Assembly: GCA_039720395.1 (NCBI GenBank)
Contig: CM077827.1
Location: 16,727,822-16,791,821, forward strand
From: Liquidambar formosana
Taxonomy: Eukaryota; Streptophyta; Magnoliopsida; Saxifragales; Altingiaceae
Direction of reading: 5' to 3'
Length of the DNA stretch: 64,000 nucleotides
Shown here piece after piece: positions 25,201-37,400 of this stretch; the stretch's first letter is position 1; every line of letters starts with the position of its first letter. The position numbers and the translations under genes were made by a program. The notes beneath the pieces were generated by a model that was not told where the DNA came from, searched no databases, and saw nothing but the letters and a program-made list of their open reading frames with translations.

Positions 25201-28200
25201 TTATATAAATACCTAAAATAGATAATAGTAACTTATTATTATGGGGAGCAATCCATTGTATTACTATGTTCCTAATATGTAATTGAGTACGTATAATTCC
25301 ACGCCCCTTGAAATCAACCTTGTCCTCAAGGTCGACATATAAGAAAAAGAAAATTCCACCTTGATCCCAAATCTTGCTTGATCTAGCACCATGAAATAAA
25401 TTTATAAACGAGGATTTGATGCCGCTGCCTTGCTTGGGAAAACAAAGTAGTGATGAAGAAAGCTTCATCTTCCAACAATGTAGTGAATGCAATCAAAATC
25501 AGAGATGTCTTCTCAGCATGGCACCTTGACTCAATGGAATATGCGAAGGGATCTAGAAAATTTAGACACCTGAAATCTCCATATTGTAGAAAAGTAAGTG
25601 TTGTAATTCATTTTAGTACTCGAGAGCTTTGGATCATCACTGATTTTTGGAACTTCTTCAACAACACACAACTCATCATCATGATCAATAACAACATTTT
25701 TTTTCCCAGCAAAAAATCAATATTTTCGCCATTCAATTTCTCCTCGTCATGATGATTCATTTCTTCACGCATCATAAAAATGTTAGTATAGCCTTCACTG
25801 ATTTGTTGTTGCCTTAGCTTTATCAAGTAATCCATTCATCTTCTTAAAATCTTCGCGCATTGAATTGATAATCTCCAATGGTGTAGCCATCCCAGAAATG
25901 ACTACTTTGATACCAATTGATACGTTCCTAACCCAAATTTATGCAAAATGAAATAAAAGAGAATGGGAGAGAGAAGAAACCACTTCGAGGGGGGTGGAAC
26001 CTCCAATGAGGTAATGCTCAATCAAAATTCATTCTTCAATATTTTTTAGCCATACAACATCTACATAATTTTAGCATAAAGGCTCATAAATTCAAATTCA
26101 AATTCAAATTCAAATTCTAATCCTAAATCAACTCAAATCAAACCAAACTTATGACTTAACTAATTCAAATATTCAAATAAATCTAATCTAATAATTATTT
26201 ATTTAAATACTTAATATAGATAATTCTTTATTTATATAAATACCTAAAATAGAGAATAGTAACTTGTTATTATGGAGCGTAATCCATTGTATTAGTAATT
26301 GGGTACGTATCGTTGGATAGACTCTAAAGAGAGAATAGAAACCGCTTGGCTAAGTGCATCAGTTGCATTCTTCTCAATGCCATCCTTATCCTTGATGACA
26401 AAAGAATACTGTTGCAAGAAAGAAACCAACTTCCCATGTCAGTGGCTTAACTTCTTTTGAGAATTGATATATTTAAAGTAACTCATGGTCGGAATACAAC
26501 ATGAACTCCTTGAAAAGAAGATAATGACACCAATATTGAAGTGCTTGAACCACGACATAGAATTCTTTGTTATAAGTGGAATACTATTGCTTGGTTTCAT
26601 TGAGCTTATCACTAAAAAATGCAACCGGATGCCCTTCTTGACTAAGCACGCCTCCAATTCCCACACCAGATGCATCACAAGTCACTTCAAACACCTTTGA
26701 AAAGTCCGGAAGGTGTAGAATAGGAGCTTCGGTCTTTCTTTTCTTTATTTATTGAGAAGATTGTGATGCTACTTCGGTCCAAATAAATTGACATTTTCTC
26801 ATACAATTCATAATAGGTGCCATTAGAGTGCTACAATTTCTAATAAAGCGCAAGTAGAATCTTGCTAGCCCATGAGAACTCCGGACATTGTAAATGTATT
26901 TATCAATCGTTTTTTTTGTTGATTCAAGAAAAAGTTGTGCATTGATCTGGGGAATATTAATGATACATAGAAGGATATCTTGATGGGAATCGAACAAGAG
27001 GAAAAATAGAAGTGCAGAATATAAAAATTTTTCCTACAATTCCCAATCTCATGAATCTAACTATGCATAATACAAAATCATACCTTAACTACGAAGAGGG
27101 TTAGAACAATTACAGTTTGAATGCCTTCTCCCTTTTGCTCAAAGCTTTGACTTCGGACAGCGATGAATGAGTAGTCCAAGTGTGCTGCCTCCAACGGTAT
27201 CCACACCTAGCTAGAGCTTCAAGCCTTTTCTTTCTTCTTCCTTGTTGTTGCGAGAGGTGGAGAAGAGAGAGGAGAAGAGAGTCTCCAACAGCTTGGACGG
27301 CTAGGGTTGGGAGTTTGCAAGCATTATGCCATGTCATACATAAATGTGACTTATATATATAGCTTACTAAGGGGGGTCGGCCATAGGGGAAGAAACCTTA
27401 ATAGGGTTATGTGTAATTACACTTAATTACACATTAACCTCTATTATTTGTATCAAAGACAAATAGGCCTATAAAGAACTATTCTTTATTCACTAAAACC
27501 CTTAGACTTTAAAGCCCTTCTTGCATGATCAGTGTGTGACCCATTGGGTTCACATCATCAAGTAGTAGGAATAGCACAAGGTGTGCACAATGGAACTCTT
27601 TTCATTTAGGGTCTAATTGGAACTCCTTCCAATTTCCTAATTGATTATAACTCACTTATATCAATTAAGACTTCTACTAACCATGAATAACACCTAGCAT
27701 ATGGTTCATTTCAAGTTTATGTAGATCTTCTCTTGGCATGGTTTAAGGTCACGGTCACGGACGTCGTCACGTAATAGTCACGGTCTTCACGGTCACAGCT
27801 GTCTCGTCACGTCTCAGGTCAGTCGCAACATTATGTGTGAAAGAAGGCTAAAAAAAATCCAGAAAAATCGTGGAAAAATAAAAAAAATAAAAAATAGAAC
27901 AATCAAATTGGAAGCATAAAAACAAGTAAAACAAATAATCTAGAACATATAAAATGGTTAAAAGCATCAAAACGGGTAGCAGTGCGCTGTGTAAGACTGT
28001 AAGTAATAAGAAACACAATTACAAATAAGATTATTTTCATCCTAATTGCAAATAAATTGACATCCCTGATCCCATTATTGATGATTCATCACATATTATA
28101 GATCATAGATTCACTTATTTCAACCAATAGCTATAATTTTTATTTTTATTTTTATTTTTCCAAAAAAAAAAAAAAAAAAACAATATATCATAAAGAATGA

Positions 28201-28395
28201 AATATGTTGAATATTACTAATTAAGTAGACATCCTTGATCCCCATTTTTTTCCCCCAAAAAACAAAATTTATTATTAGATAAAAAAATTAGAAAAAATTG
28301 TTATTTTCAATCAAAATTAAAAATGTAATATACTCCTTTATTTTCAATCTTTAACATATATCAATTTAAATAAGTTTGATAAACAATGAAATATG

Positions 28396-28447
<52 letters not shown>

Positions 28448-31400
28448 TTCCATTTTTCTAATTAGGAAAAAATAAAACTCGCAAAAAATAAAATAAAATT
28501 AAAGCTCTAGGAAAACCCTTTATCATACTGGATATAGTCCAATTTAAAAAAAAAAAAAAAAAGGAAAGCAAAGAAAAAAAGAAAAAGGAAAAGACTTAAC
28601 TAATAAAATAAGGTAAAGGTATACTTAAGTTTAAGACTTAAGTGGTTGAGAATTGGGTGGTACTCAGTACCCCGACTGTTGAGGGTCGAGGCTCGAGGGA
28701 AGCGCCTGACCAAGTGACAGTGAGACTTGATCGGTGATGGTGAGCTTCGATCGATGGCGGCGAGCTTCTACCGGTGACGGTAGGGGCTGGTTGAGAGCTT
28801 GATAATCACTAGAGGAGTTGACTGTCGACTCTTGAGGCTCGAGGGAGGCTCGACAAAGCGACGGCATACTTGATCAGTGATAGCGGGACTCAATCGGCGA
28901 GATCAACCACTTGCGACTGCACCACAACTCGACTTCTCCAAGTGCGTTCAGATATAGGGTTTGCGGGTTTTTTTTCCTACTCAGTCTTCACGGGTTGTGA
29001 GTTGTGGGTTCATGCTTTTTAAAAAAGCATCAAGAAAGCTCTAGAAAACTTCAATGGAGAGAAGATTTGAGCTCTGTAGAGTGTAGGAGAGTAGCATTTT
29101 GCAACACTTTTTTTTGTCTTGAAATGCTACGGCGTGATCACGGTGAGATGTTGGCGTCACGAATGTGACGAGAAATTAGCGAGATATACTTGTACCGGTG
29201 TAAGGTCTCGCACTGGTAGGCTTCAAGACCGTTACGTCTTACGTCTCGGGCAAGACGTCACGGTTTCGGCCATTACTTTGAACCATGTCTCTTGGCGGAG
29301 GACTTTTATAACTTGTTGTACATAGGAGATGTGCTTCTCCTTGGTATTGTGATATTAGGATATCATCAAAGTACACAACTAGAAATCGACCAATATAGGG
29401 CTACAATACCTCAGCCATGAAGCGCATAAATGTTCTAGGAGCGTTGGAAAGACCAAATGACATAATTAGCCACTCATAGAGACCATCTTTTGTTTTGAAA
29501 GCTGTTTTCCACTCATCCTTTGGCCTTATACGTATTTGATGGTAGCTACTTTTCAAATCTATTTTTGAAAACAGACAATAACCAGCCATCATGTGTAGCA
29601 TATCATCAAGCCAAGGATAGGAAATTGATACTTGATTGTAATCTTGTTGGTAGCATAACTGTCAACACACATGCGCCAACTACCATCCTTTTTGGCAGGG
29701 ACAACACAAGGTCTTTAAAGTTTTACGAATGAATCCCTTGGACATCAACTCGTCTTTTAAACTCCACGTACTCACTTGGATTCACGCGATAGGCCAAAAG
29801 ATTAGGCAATTGAGACCCTGACATAGTCTATTGCATGCTAGACATTATGTGTAGGAGGTAGTTGGGCAACTCATCATCAGGAAAGTCGGACAGCAACTTT
29901 GTAATCTCTAACGGCATTGCAGAATCATGGATAGTAGCTATTTCCTTCACTTATTTCATCACCACAGCATGTACATCACTCGCTTCTTCACTCTCTGCTT
30001 GAAACTGCTTCTTAGTTAGAATGTGGAGAGAATTTTCCTTATTTTTAGTAACATGTTTAAGGTTTTCTTCTTTAAGCCCATTTTAGTTGTACTCATAGGT
30101 TTTAAAACAATCTTTTAGTTGTTGAACAAGAAAGTATATATATTTTCCTTTACAAAGTGATACCCATCTCGATCATAAAGCTAAGATCCATCAAGAAGGA
30201 TGTGTGTCACTTTCATGGGAATTACATCACACCAAGTAGGATCGCTATAAGCACTACAAGAAAGAGAAACAATACAGTGTTGAGTTACCGGAATTGAAAT
30301 ACTGTCTATCTAAACAACTTTGTACGGTTAAGGGTGTGGTTGAATTGGAAGCTTGAGGTGTTTATCTATGGCTGTCGACACAACATTCATGCAACTACCA
30401 TTGTCATCAATAATCAATTAACCTTGGCTGCCTCAACGAACTAGCATTTGAAAAATAGAAGTGCGTTGCCAATCTTCTTCCTATACCATGGTTTAAAGTC
30501 ACGGTCATGAATGCTGTCACGTAACGGTCACGATCATCACGGTCGCGGCTATCTCGTCACGTCTCGGGTGAGACGCAACATTACGTATGAAAGAAGGCTA
30601 AAAAAAATCCGGAAAAATCATGGAAAAATCTAAAAAAATAGAACAATCACATTGGAAGCATAAAACAAGTAAAACAAATAATCTAGAACATATAAAATGG
30701 TTAAAAGCATCAAAACAGGTAGCAGCGCGCTGTGTAAGATTGTAAGTAGTAAGAAACACAAGTACAAATAGGATTATTTTCATCCTAATTGCAAATAAAT
30801 TGACATCCTTGATCCCATTATTGATGATTCATCACATATTATAAATCATAGATTCACTTATTTCAACCAATAGCTATAATTTTTATTTTCCCAAAAAAAA
30901 AAAAGAAAAAAAAAACAATATATCATAAACAATGAAATATGTTGAATATTACTAATTAAGTAGACATCCCTGATCCCATTTTTTTTTTTTTTTTTTTTTT
31001 TTCAAAAACCAGAATTTATTATTAGGAAAAAAAATTAGAAAAAATTGTTATTTTCAATCAAAATTAAAAATGTAATATACTCTTTTATTTTCAATCTTTA
31101 ACATATATTAATTTAAATAAGTTTTAATAAATAATGAAATATGTTGAATATTTTTAAATATGTTGCATTTAGTCCAATTTAAAAAAAAAAAAAATTGCAA
31201 GCAAAGCAAAGAAAAAAGAAAAAAGAAAAAAGAAAAAAGAAAAGACTTTAACTAATAAAATAAGGTAAAGGTATACTGAGTTTAAGATTTAAGTGGCTGA
31301 GAATTGGGAGGTACTCAGTACCCTGACTGTCGAGGGTTGAGGCTCGAGGGAGGCAAAACTCAAGAGGGAAGGCCTGACCAAGCGACGACGAGACTCGATC

Positions 31401-34400
31401 GGCGACGGCGAGCTTCCATTGGTGTCGGAGAGCTTCTACCGGCGACGGTAAGGCTGGTTGAGAGCTTGATAATCACCAGAGGAGTCGAGGGAGGCGAGAC
31501 AAAGCGACTGCGGACTCGATCGGCGACGGCGGGACTCGATCTTTGAGATCATCCACTCGCGACTCCACCGCAACTCGACTTCTCCAGGTGTGTTCAAATC
31601 TGGGGTTTGTGGGTTTTTTTTCCTACTCAGTCTTTACGGGTTGTGAGTTGTGGGTTTATGCTTTTTCAAAAAGCATCAAGAAAGCTTTGGAAAAACTTCA
31701 ATGGGGAGGAGATTTGATCTCTGTAGAGTGTAGGAGAATAGCATTTTGCAGCACTTTGTTTCTCTCGAAATGCAACGGCGTGATCACGGCGAGATCTCGG
31801 CGAGATGTTAGCGTCACGGACGTGATGAGAAATTGGCGAGATATACTTGTACCGCTACCGCTATAACATCTCGTACCAGCAGGCTTCGAGATCGTTACGT
31901 CTCTGGCGAGATGTTATAGTATCGGCCATTACTTTGAACTATGTCCTATACTTTAAGGGTTGCAAGGATATGCTTAATAATAGAATTAAGTGAAGTGTTT
32001 GCCTCTTCCTCCTCTAAATCATCAGTATTGTAAGCCTCATAATCAAATGAATTCCTATTCTTAACCCCATGGGGTAGCTTAGTTGGTAAGGGACCAGAAG
32101 CGGTGGTTTTGGTGGTCCTGAGTTCGACTCTTGCTAACCGCCCTTGGGGCCACCCACACAAGGCTTCATGGTTCTTATGGGGCTTTGGACTTACCTGGTC
32201 CATATGGGTTGTGGAGTCTTATACGGGCCCGGGGTTTGCTTGTAGGTTTCCTCATCATAAAAAGAAAAGAATTCCCATTCTTCTCATCTTGTTGTAGGTT
32301 TGTCTCTTCTTCATGCTTCACTTCAGCCTTGTTAAGGCCCGAGACTATTTGTTCCAACATTACAAATAATTCATGGGAAGTATGTGTATCGGATAAGATG
32401 GGTGAGATATCTCTTGAAACGAAATGAGACAAGCGAAATCTCACGATATCGTTGTGTCTCAGATGGTGTCTCATCCATCTCGAGCAAGACTTGCTTTTTT
32501 GAAGAAGGGATGAGACAAAAGTTAAAAAACCCATTTGTAATCATAGTGGATGTAGCCTTTTGTTACTTGTTACTCTCGTCGATCCTTTTTTTGCATCTTA
32601 GTGTGACTACGTCACTTTGTGGGAGAGTGAAGGTGTGTGAGCAAGTATGTTCTTCTGCATTTCTATTTGACAAGCCTTCTTATGCATCACAATCAACTCG
32701 AGCAATAGTATATTAGTGCTCGAGCCTTCTTCATCCCTTTCTGACGATTCAAGTTCGAGAAGCTTAAGAGTTTTGCCTTCATTAGAGAGGGAGTAGCTGC
32801 TATTGTTTCTATAGCTATTGCCGAATGTTGTTGTGCTTCTCATTTCTTTCCTTCCGCATGACCTTCTTATAAAAAATCCTTCATCAAAATTTTCAATCCT
32901 TGACGCCACCCTTGCAAAAATCTTAAAAATTGACAATTGGTAAATAGGTAAACTAGCCAAATCTTCACCTGTGGACATCAAATCTTTTTTCCAACCATCC
33001 AACCTTTTCCTAATCTTATCAATACCTTGTCTCCAAGGAGCAACAACTCTTGGATAACCGCTCGAACGGCAAACACAAACTTCATGGGCGATCTCTAAAG
33101 AACAACTTGACAATCTTGCCAACCTTTCCAATTTATCTTGGGCACAAGAAGTGTTTTAAAAAATGCATCTCGAGCGCTCCTTGGGCATGTTTCGGGGCTT
33201 TTTTTGGGGGTAAAACGCACCTGAGCATGCTCTTTTGGTCGATACACTAGTTAGGCTTACGCCCTATAGATGAGGCGTATGTACTGTGCGTGAAATATGC
33301 ATCTTTTTGCATTTAGTTGGGGTGTACACCCATTGAGCCAATTGAAACTTTGAGGGGCATACATCAAAACGGCGTTATTTATTTATTTTAGCTGGGTATT
33401 CATTAATTATCACTTGAAAAGCCCAACATAAACCTTAAATCCCATAATCACACCCCGCAATGACGGCAGAAAACAAAGAGGAGACGAAGATTTTGAGGTT
33501 GTCATAGCTTCTGACGATCTGTGTTTGTGTTTGAGGAAGCTTCTTTCTGGCGACGATGGAGGTTGTCTCAAGATTTTTTTTGGTTATGATGGAGGTCTCT
33601 CAAGCTTTCTTTTGGGGACGATGGAAGTCGTCACAAGCGGCGAGCATACCGGCGAACATTCTTGGGCTTTCTTCTTTTGTCTTATTTGATTTTTCAAGCC
33701 CTCACCGTTATATTCGAGCACACAAGGCACCGCGGCCCTTTTTATAACACTTGCATCTTCATTTTTTTTCCTAGCCACTTCCCTTTTTTAATTTTGAGCA
33801 TACTTTGCCTCTTATTTTATTTTATTTATTTATTTATTTTGTTTCCTTTTTTCCTATTTGTTTAGCATAACAAAGCTTTTGCTTTGTTTCTTAGCATACC
33901 ACAACCCCTATTTGAAATTTATTTGAATTTGAATTGTATGAGTATTTTATTTGTTCGTGGTTAGACCATGAAATTATTAAAATTTGGGTTATGTAATATT
34001 TTTTTTCTATATTTATATATTTTTATATATAAAAATAATAACTCGAAAAACATACGCCCAACGCCTTAGGGCTTACGCCTCACCCCACAGGTGGATAAAC
34101 GCCCTATCCTACACCTTTGCCTTTTAAAACATTGGGCACAATTAATACCTACTAAAGCACTCTTGCCCATATTCACCTTCAACCCAGAAACCAACTAAAA
34201 AATCTGCAAGATAGATTGCAAGTTAAAGAGATTCGGCTCATACTCGTAGGCAAAAACATAGTATTATCAGCAAACTACTAATGGGAAACATAAACTCTAT
34301 TCCTACCCACTACAAACCCCTCTAACAAATTACACTCCCTAGCTTTATCAACGATTCTGCTCAAAACATCCAAAAGTAAATAAAAAAGGAGACAACAAAT

Positions 34401-37400
34401 ACCCTACTAGGCTTACCATTCCACACTACATAAAGATTTGTAGAAGACAAACATCCCATGATCCATTTTCCCCATCTACTATCAAAACCCTTACTTCCAA
34501 GAACAAAATCCAAGAATTTTCAATTCACATGATCATATGCCTTCTCGAAATCCACCTTAAAATGAAACCCCTCCAAACCCTTAATGCTATAATCATCCAC
34601 AGCCTCATTAGCTAGCAAAACTACATCTAATCTGATGACCTTTAGCAAAAGCATTTTGAGCGCTCGAGATAGTAACAATAAGCACCTCGCTCAACCTGAA
34701 ACTTTGTTGGAGTGAGGGATTTATCAGAATCTCGTTCAGAGTGAGGAGTAAATGAAGGTTTGCTTGTGGTTCTATTGATAGGTGTTTGCAATGGGCTTTC
34801 GTCTCAGGCTCAGGTAGTTCAATCTCCGATGAAGTAGGGTTAGATCAATCTCATGGTCCAAAGGAGATAGAGTTATGGCATTTCTAGGGTTCGACAACAC
34901 TTAGACAAAATATTGTATAAAGATGTAACCAAACTAATGGGTTTGAAGTCTCAACTTGAACAACTTCTCCTTCTTGGGGAGACAGATGAAAGAGGCATTA
35001 GTACAAGCATTTACCATCCTACTTTCAAAGAACTCAGACTAAACCTTGAGCAAATCATCCTTAATAACATCCCAACAATCTTGAAACACAACTTGACAAT
35101 TTATCTCTACAACAATTAAATACAACTTCTCAAATCTCATGTAACTTAAAAAGGCGCTCTAATCATGAGACTTGGTCCTCCTCAATCGGATACCACTCCA
35201 ATCCTTGAATGACTTGCCTCTTTACCCCATCTGAAGAGTACATACTAGGAAAAAAAAAAAAACTTCACTAAGGATATGAGCCTCATTATGTATGTACTCT
35301 TTTGCACCATTTTCTAAACACTTCACAAAATTTCTCTTTTTTTTTACCATTAACACTATATGAAATTTTTTTGAATTATTATCCCCCTCCTAAAGTCATT
35401 TTACCTTTGCTTGTTGGTTCCCACATAACCTCTTTCCCTAAACATCACCTCTTGTAATTTGTCTTTAAGATCACTTCTCTCAAGTTTTTGAGCAACATCG
35501 AAAAAAAATTATAAATTTCCCGTGTACATTCTTCATCAAGTGCACATGACTATGAATATCTTCTAACGTTTGTTTTAAAAAAATGGGTATATTACAAAAA
35601 ACCCCCCAAATGTGTGCCCTTTTTCACATAACCTCCCCTAAAGAAAAATGGTTGCAATGCCCCCCTTTGGATAGCTTATCAACTATGAAAGCACGGGTAC
35701 TTCAAAACCCCCAACAAATCTGTATCAGCTACATATCGAATATGATATGGCTAGGATACTCCCCAATACGTATCGGATACTCTTTGTATGTATCGGAACA
35801 GTAACACACATTTCCACATCATCAAATACACCTCGGATACTTCTTGGATACATCTCAGATGCATCTCGCATACATTTGGGATTCCTTTTGAGTTAGTTTG
35901 TCATTATTTATTTTTTAAATAAATGGGGGTAAATTTAAAAAAAAAAAAAACATATTACCCATACGTTGATTGAAACAATAAACCCATTTTAATTCTTTCA
36001 TCTTAGTTCTCTTTCCACTATCTATTTTTTAGGGCAACAATTGTAAAGCAATAGAGTTAAATGGCTATTTCGTAATGTTAATGTCTTCCTAGTTTTTTTC
36101 TATGAATGATGAACATGGTTGATGCTTATGGATGTGTTATTTGTACATTTATTCTTGCATATTAATTGATTTTGTAGATGTTTCGAACTTTTTTTATTTT
36201 ATTTTATGTTTATTATATATGTTTTAGACCAAATATTAATATTAATATATTTATTTTTTAGTGTATCCTTGTCATATTGTATCCTACATTTTTTTTAGAA
36301 TTGCCAAATTGGCGTATTTGTATCGCATCGTATCTGTATCCTGTATCCGTATTCGTACTTCATAGTTTATCAATTTAGCAATTACTGCTACAGTTATTCG
36401 CCATCGTGGAATTAACGGTGGTGTTAATTGCCAAATTAATAAGCTGTCCAGGGGGACTTTGCAACCATTTTTTCTCGAGGAGGTTACGTGAAAAAGGGCC
36501 AAACATTCGGGGGGTTTCTTGTACTTTACCCCCCAAAAAAAAAAAAAAAAGATTATATAAAAAAAAGAGTTAAAAAATAGAAATAAAATAAGAACAAAGG
36601 AAAAAGGATGAATTACACATGGCATATAGAATTGCTGTCAAACATTGCACTGTTTGATTATGCGAACTGGTCATTGTTGAAACCTATGTGACTTTAGAGA
36701 TGGTGGTCTTGAAAAATGAAAATAGCTTCGCTAATTCACTGAAGTTTATTGTTACTTCATTAGAGCTGTGATTTTTCTCATCTAGGTTTTTAGTTTCTTC
36801 CAAAATCTGAGGTGTTTTCTGTTAGCTTTTAAGTTTTTCTTATAATTCTGCAACTCTTATAGTTTTGTAACCGATACTAGTTACTCTAATTGCTATTTGG
36901 TAACTCAAGGATCATGGATGTATTCTGTAGATCTACCTGCTCAGTGTTAAATGTAACAGTGTATTTTGGAGTTTGATGTTAGTGAAACTAAAGACACATT
37001 TGTAGTTGAGACTTTTCTCATAAGTTTCTTATTTTATTTTAAGTTCTTATTAATGTAATATTTTTCTTAATTTTTTTTTTCCTTTTTTCATTGAGCCCAC
37101 GAACCATATTATGTAGCTTGGGGTTTGAGATCTGATCATCCACTTTCTTTTATAATTGTTGGTCCTAATTATTTTGGGCCATTATTGTATTGTTATTGGT
37201 ATTATTTTATTTGATTCAGATAACACAAACAATGCAAGTACCACTCTCATATGCGGAAGACATTATTGGGATTGGTGGTGCAAATATTGCCTACATTCGT
37301 CGAACTAGTGGAGCAATCCTTACAGTACAAGAGAGTAGGGGCTTACCTGATGAGATCACTGTGGAAATTAAAGGAACCTCTTCACAGGTCCAGACAGCTC

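Larger units (their letters stand above)
23858..26312 (-). mobile_element. Small non-autonomous LTR retroelement
   Basis: Two LTRs (23858-25296 with an insertion; 25918-26312, 395 bp) flank only about 620 bp. The 5 bp duplication TTGGA (23853-23857 and 26313-26317) confirms integration, splitting the RNase H region of the chromovirus relic. On the minus strand a tRNA-Met type PBS (TGGTATCAAAG, 25905-25915) follows the 5' LTR and a purine-rich AAGGGGCGTGG precedes the 3' LTR. The internal part keeps only a short gag-like start ([17 protein letters not shown]). The size fits a TRIM/LARD-like derivative. Confidence 0.8.
23780..32640 (-). mobile_element. Chromovirus-like Ty3/gypsy relic in KH intron 4
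   Basis: A minus-strand gypsy element with recognisable protease, RT and RNase H, riddled with stops and several younger insertions. Reading from high to low coordinates: remnants of gag (32280-32500 and 31952-32050), protease (about 30350-30480), RT (29300-29830), RT/RNase H linker (27710-27736 and 26760-26980), RNase H (26318-26740), a scrap at 23780-23852, and nothing recognised of integrase. No LTRs identified. The motifs fit the chromovirus type rather than Tat. Ends are approximate. Confidence 0.7.

Noticed and set aside
32063..32268. tRNA gene
   Set aside because: A and B boxes are present but no cloverleaf can be drawn, and the tail plus duplication identify a SINE.
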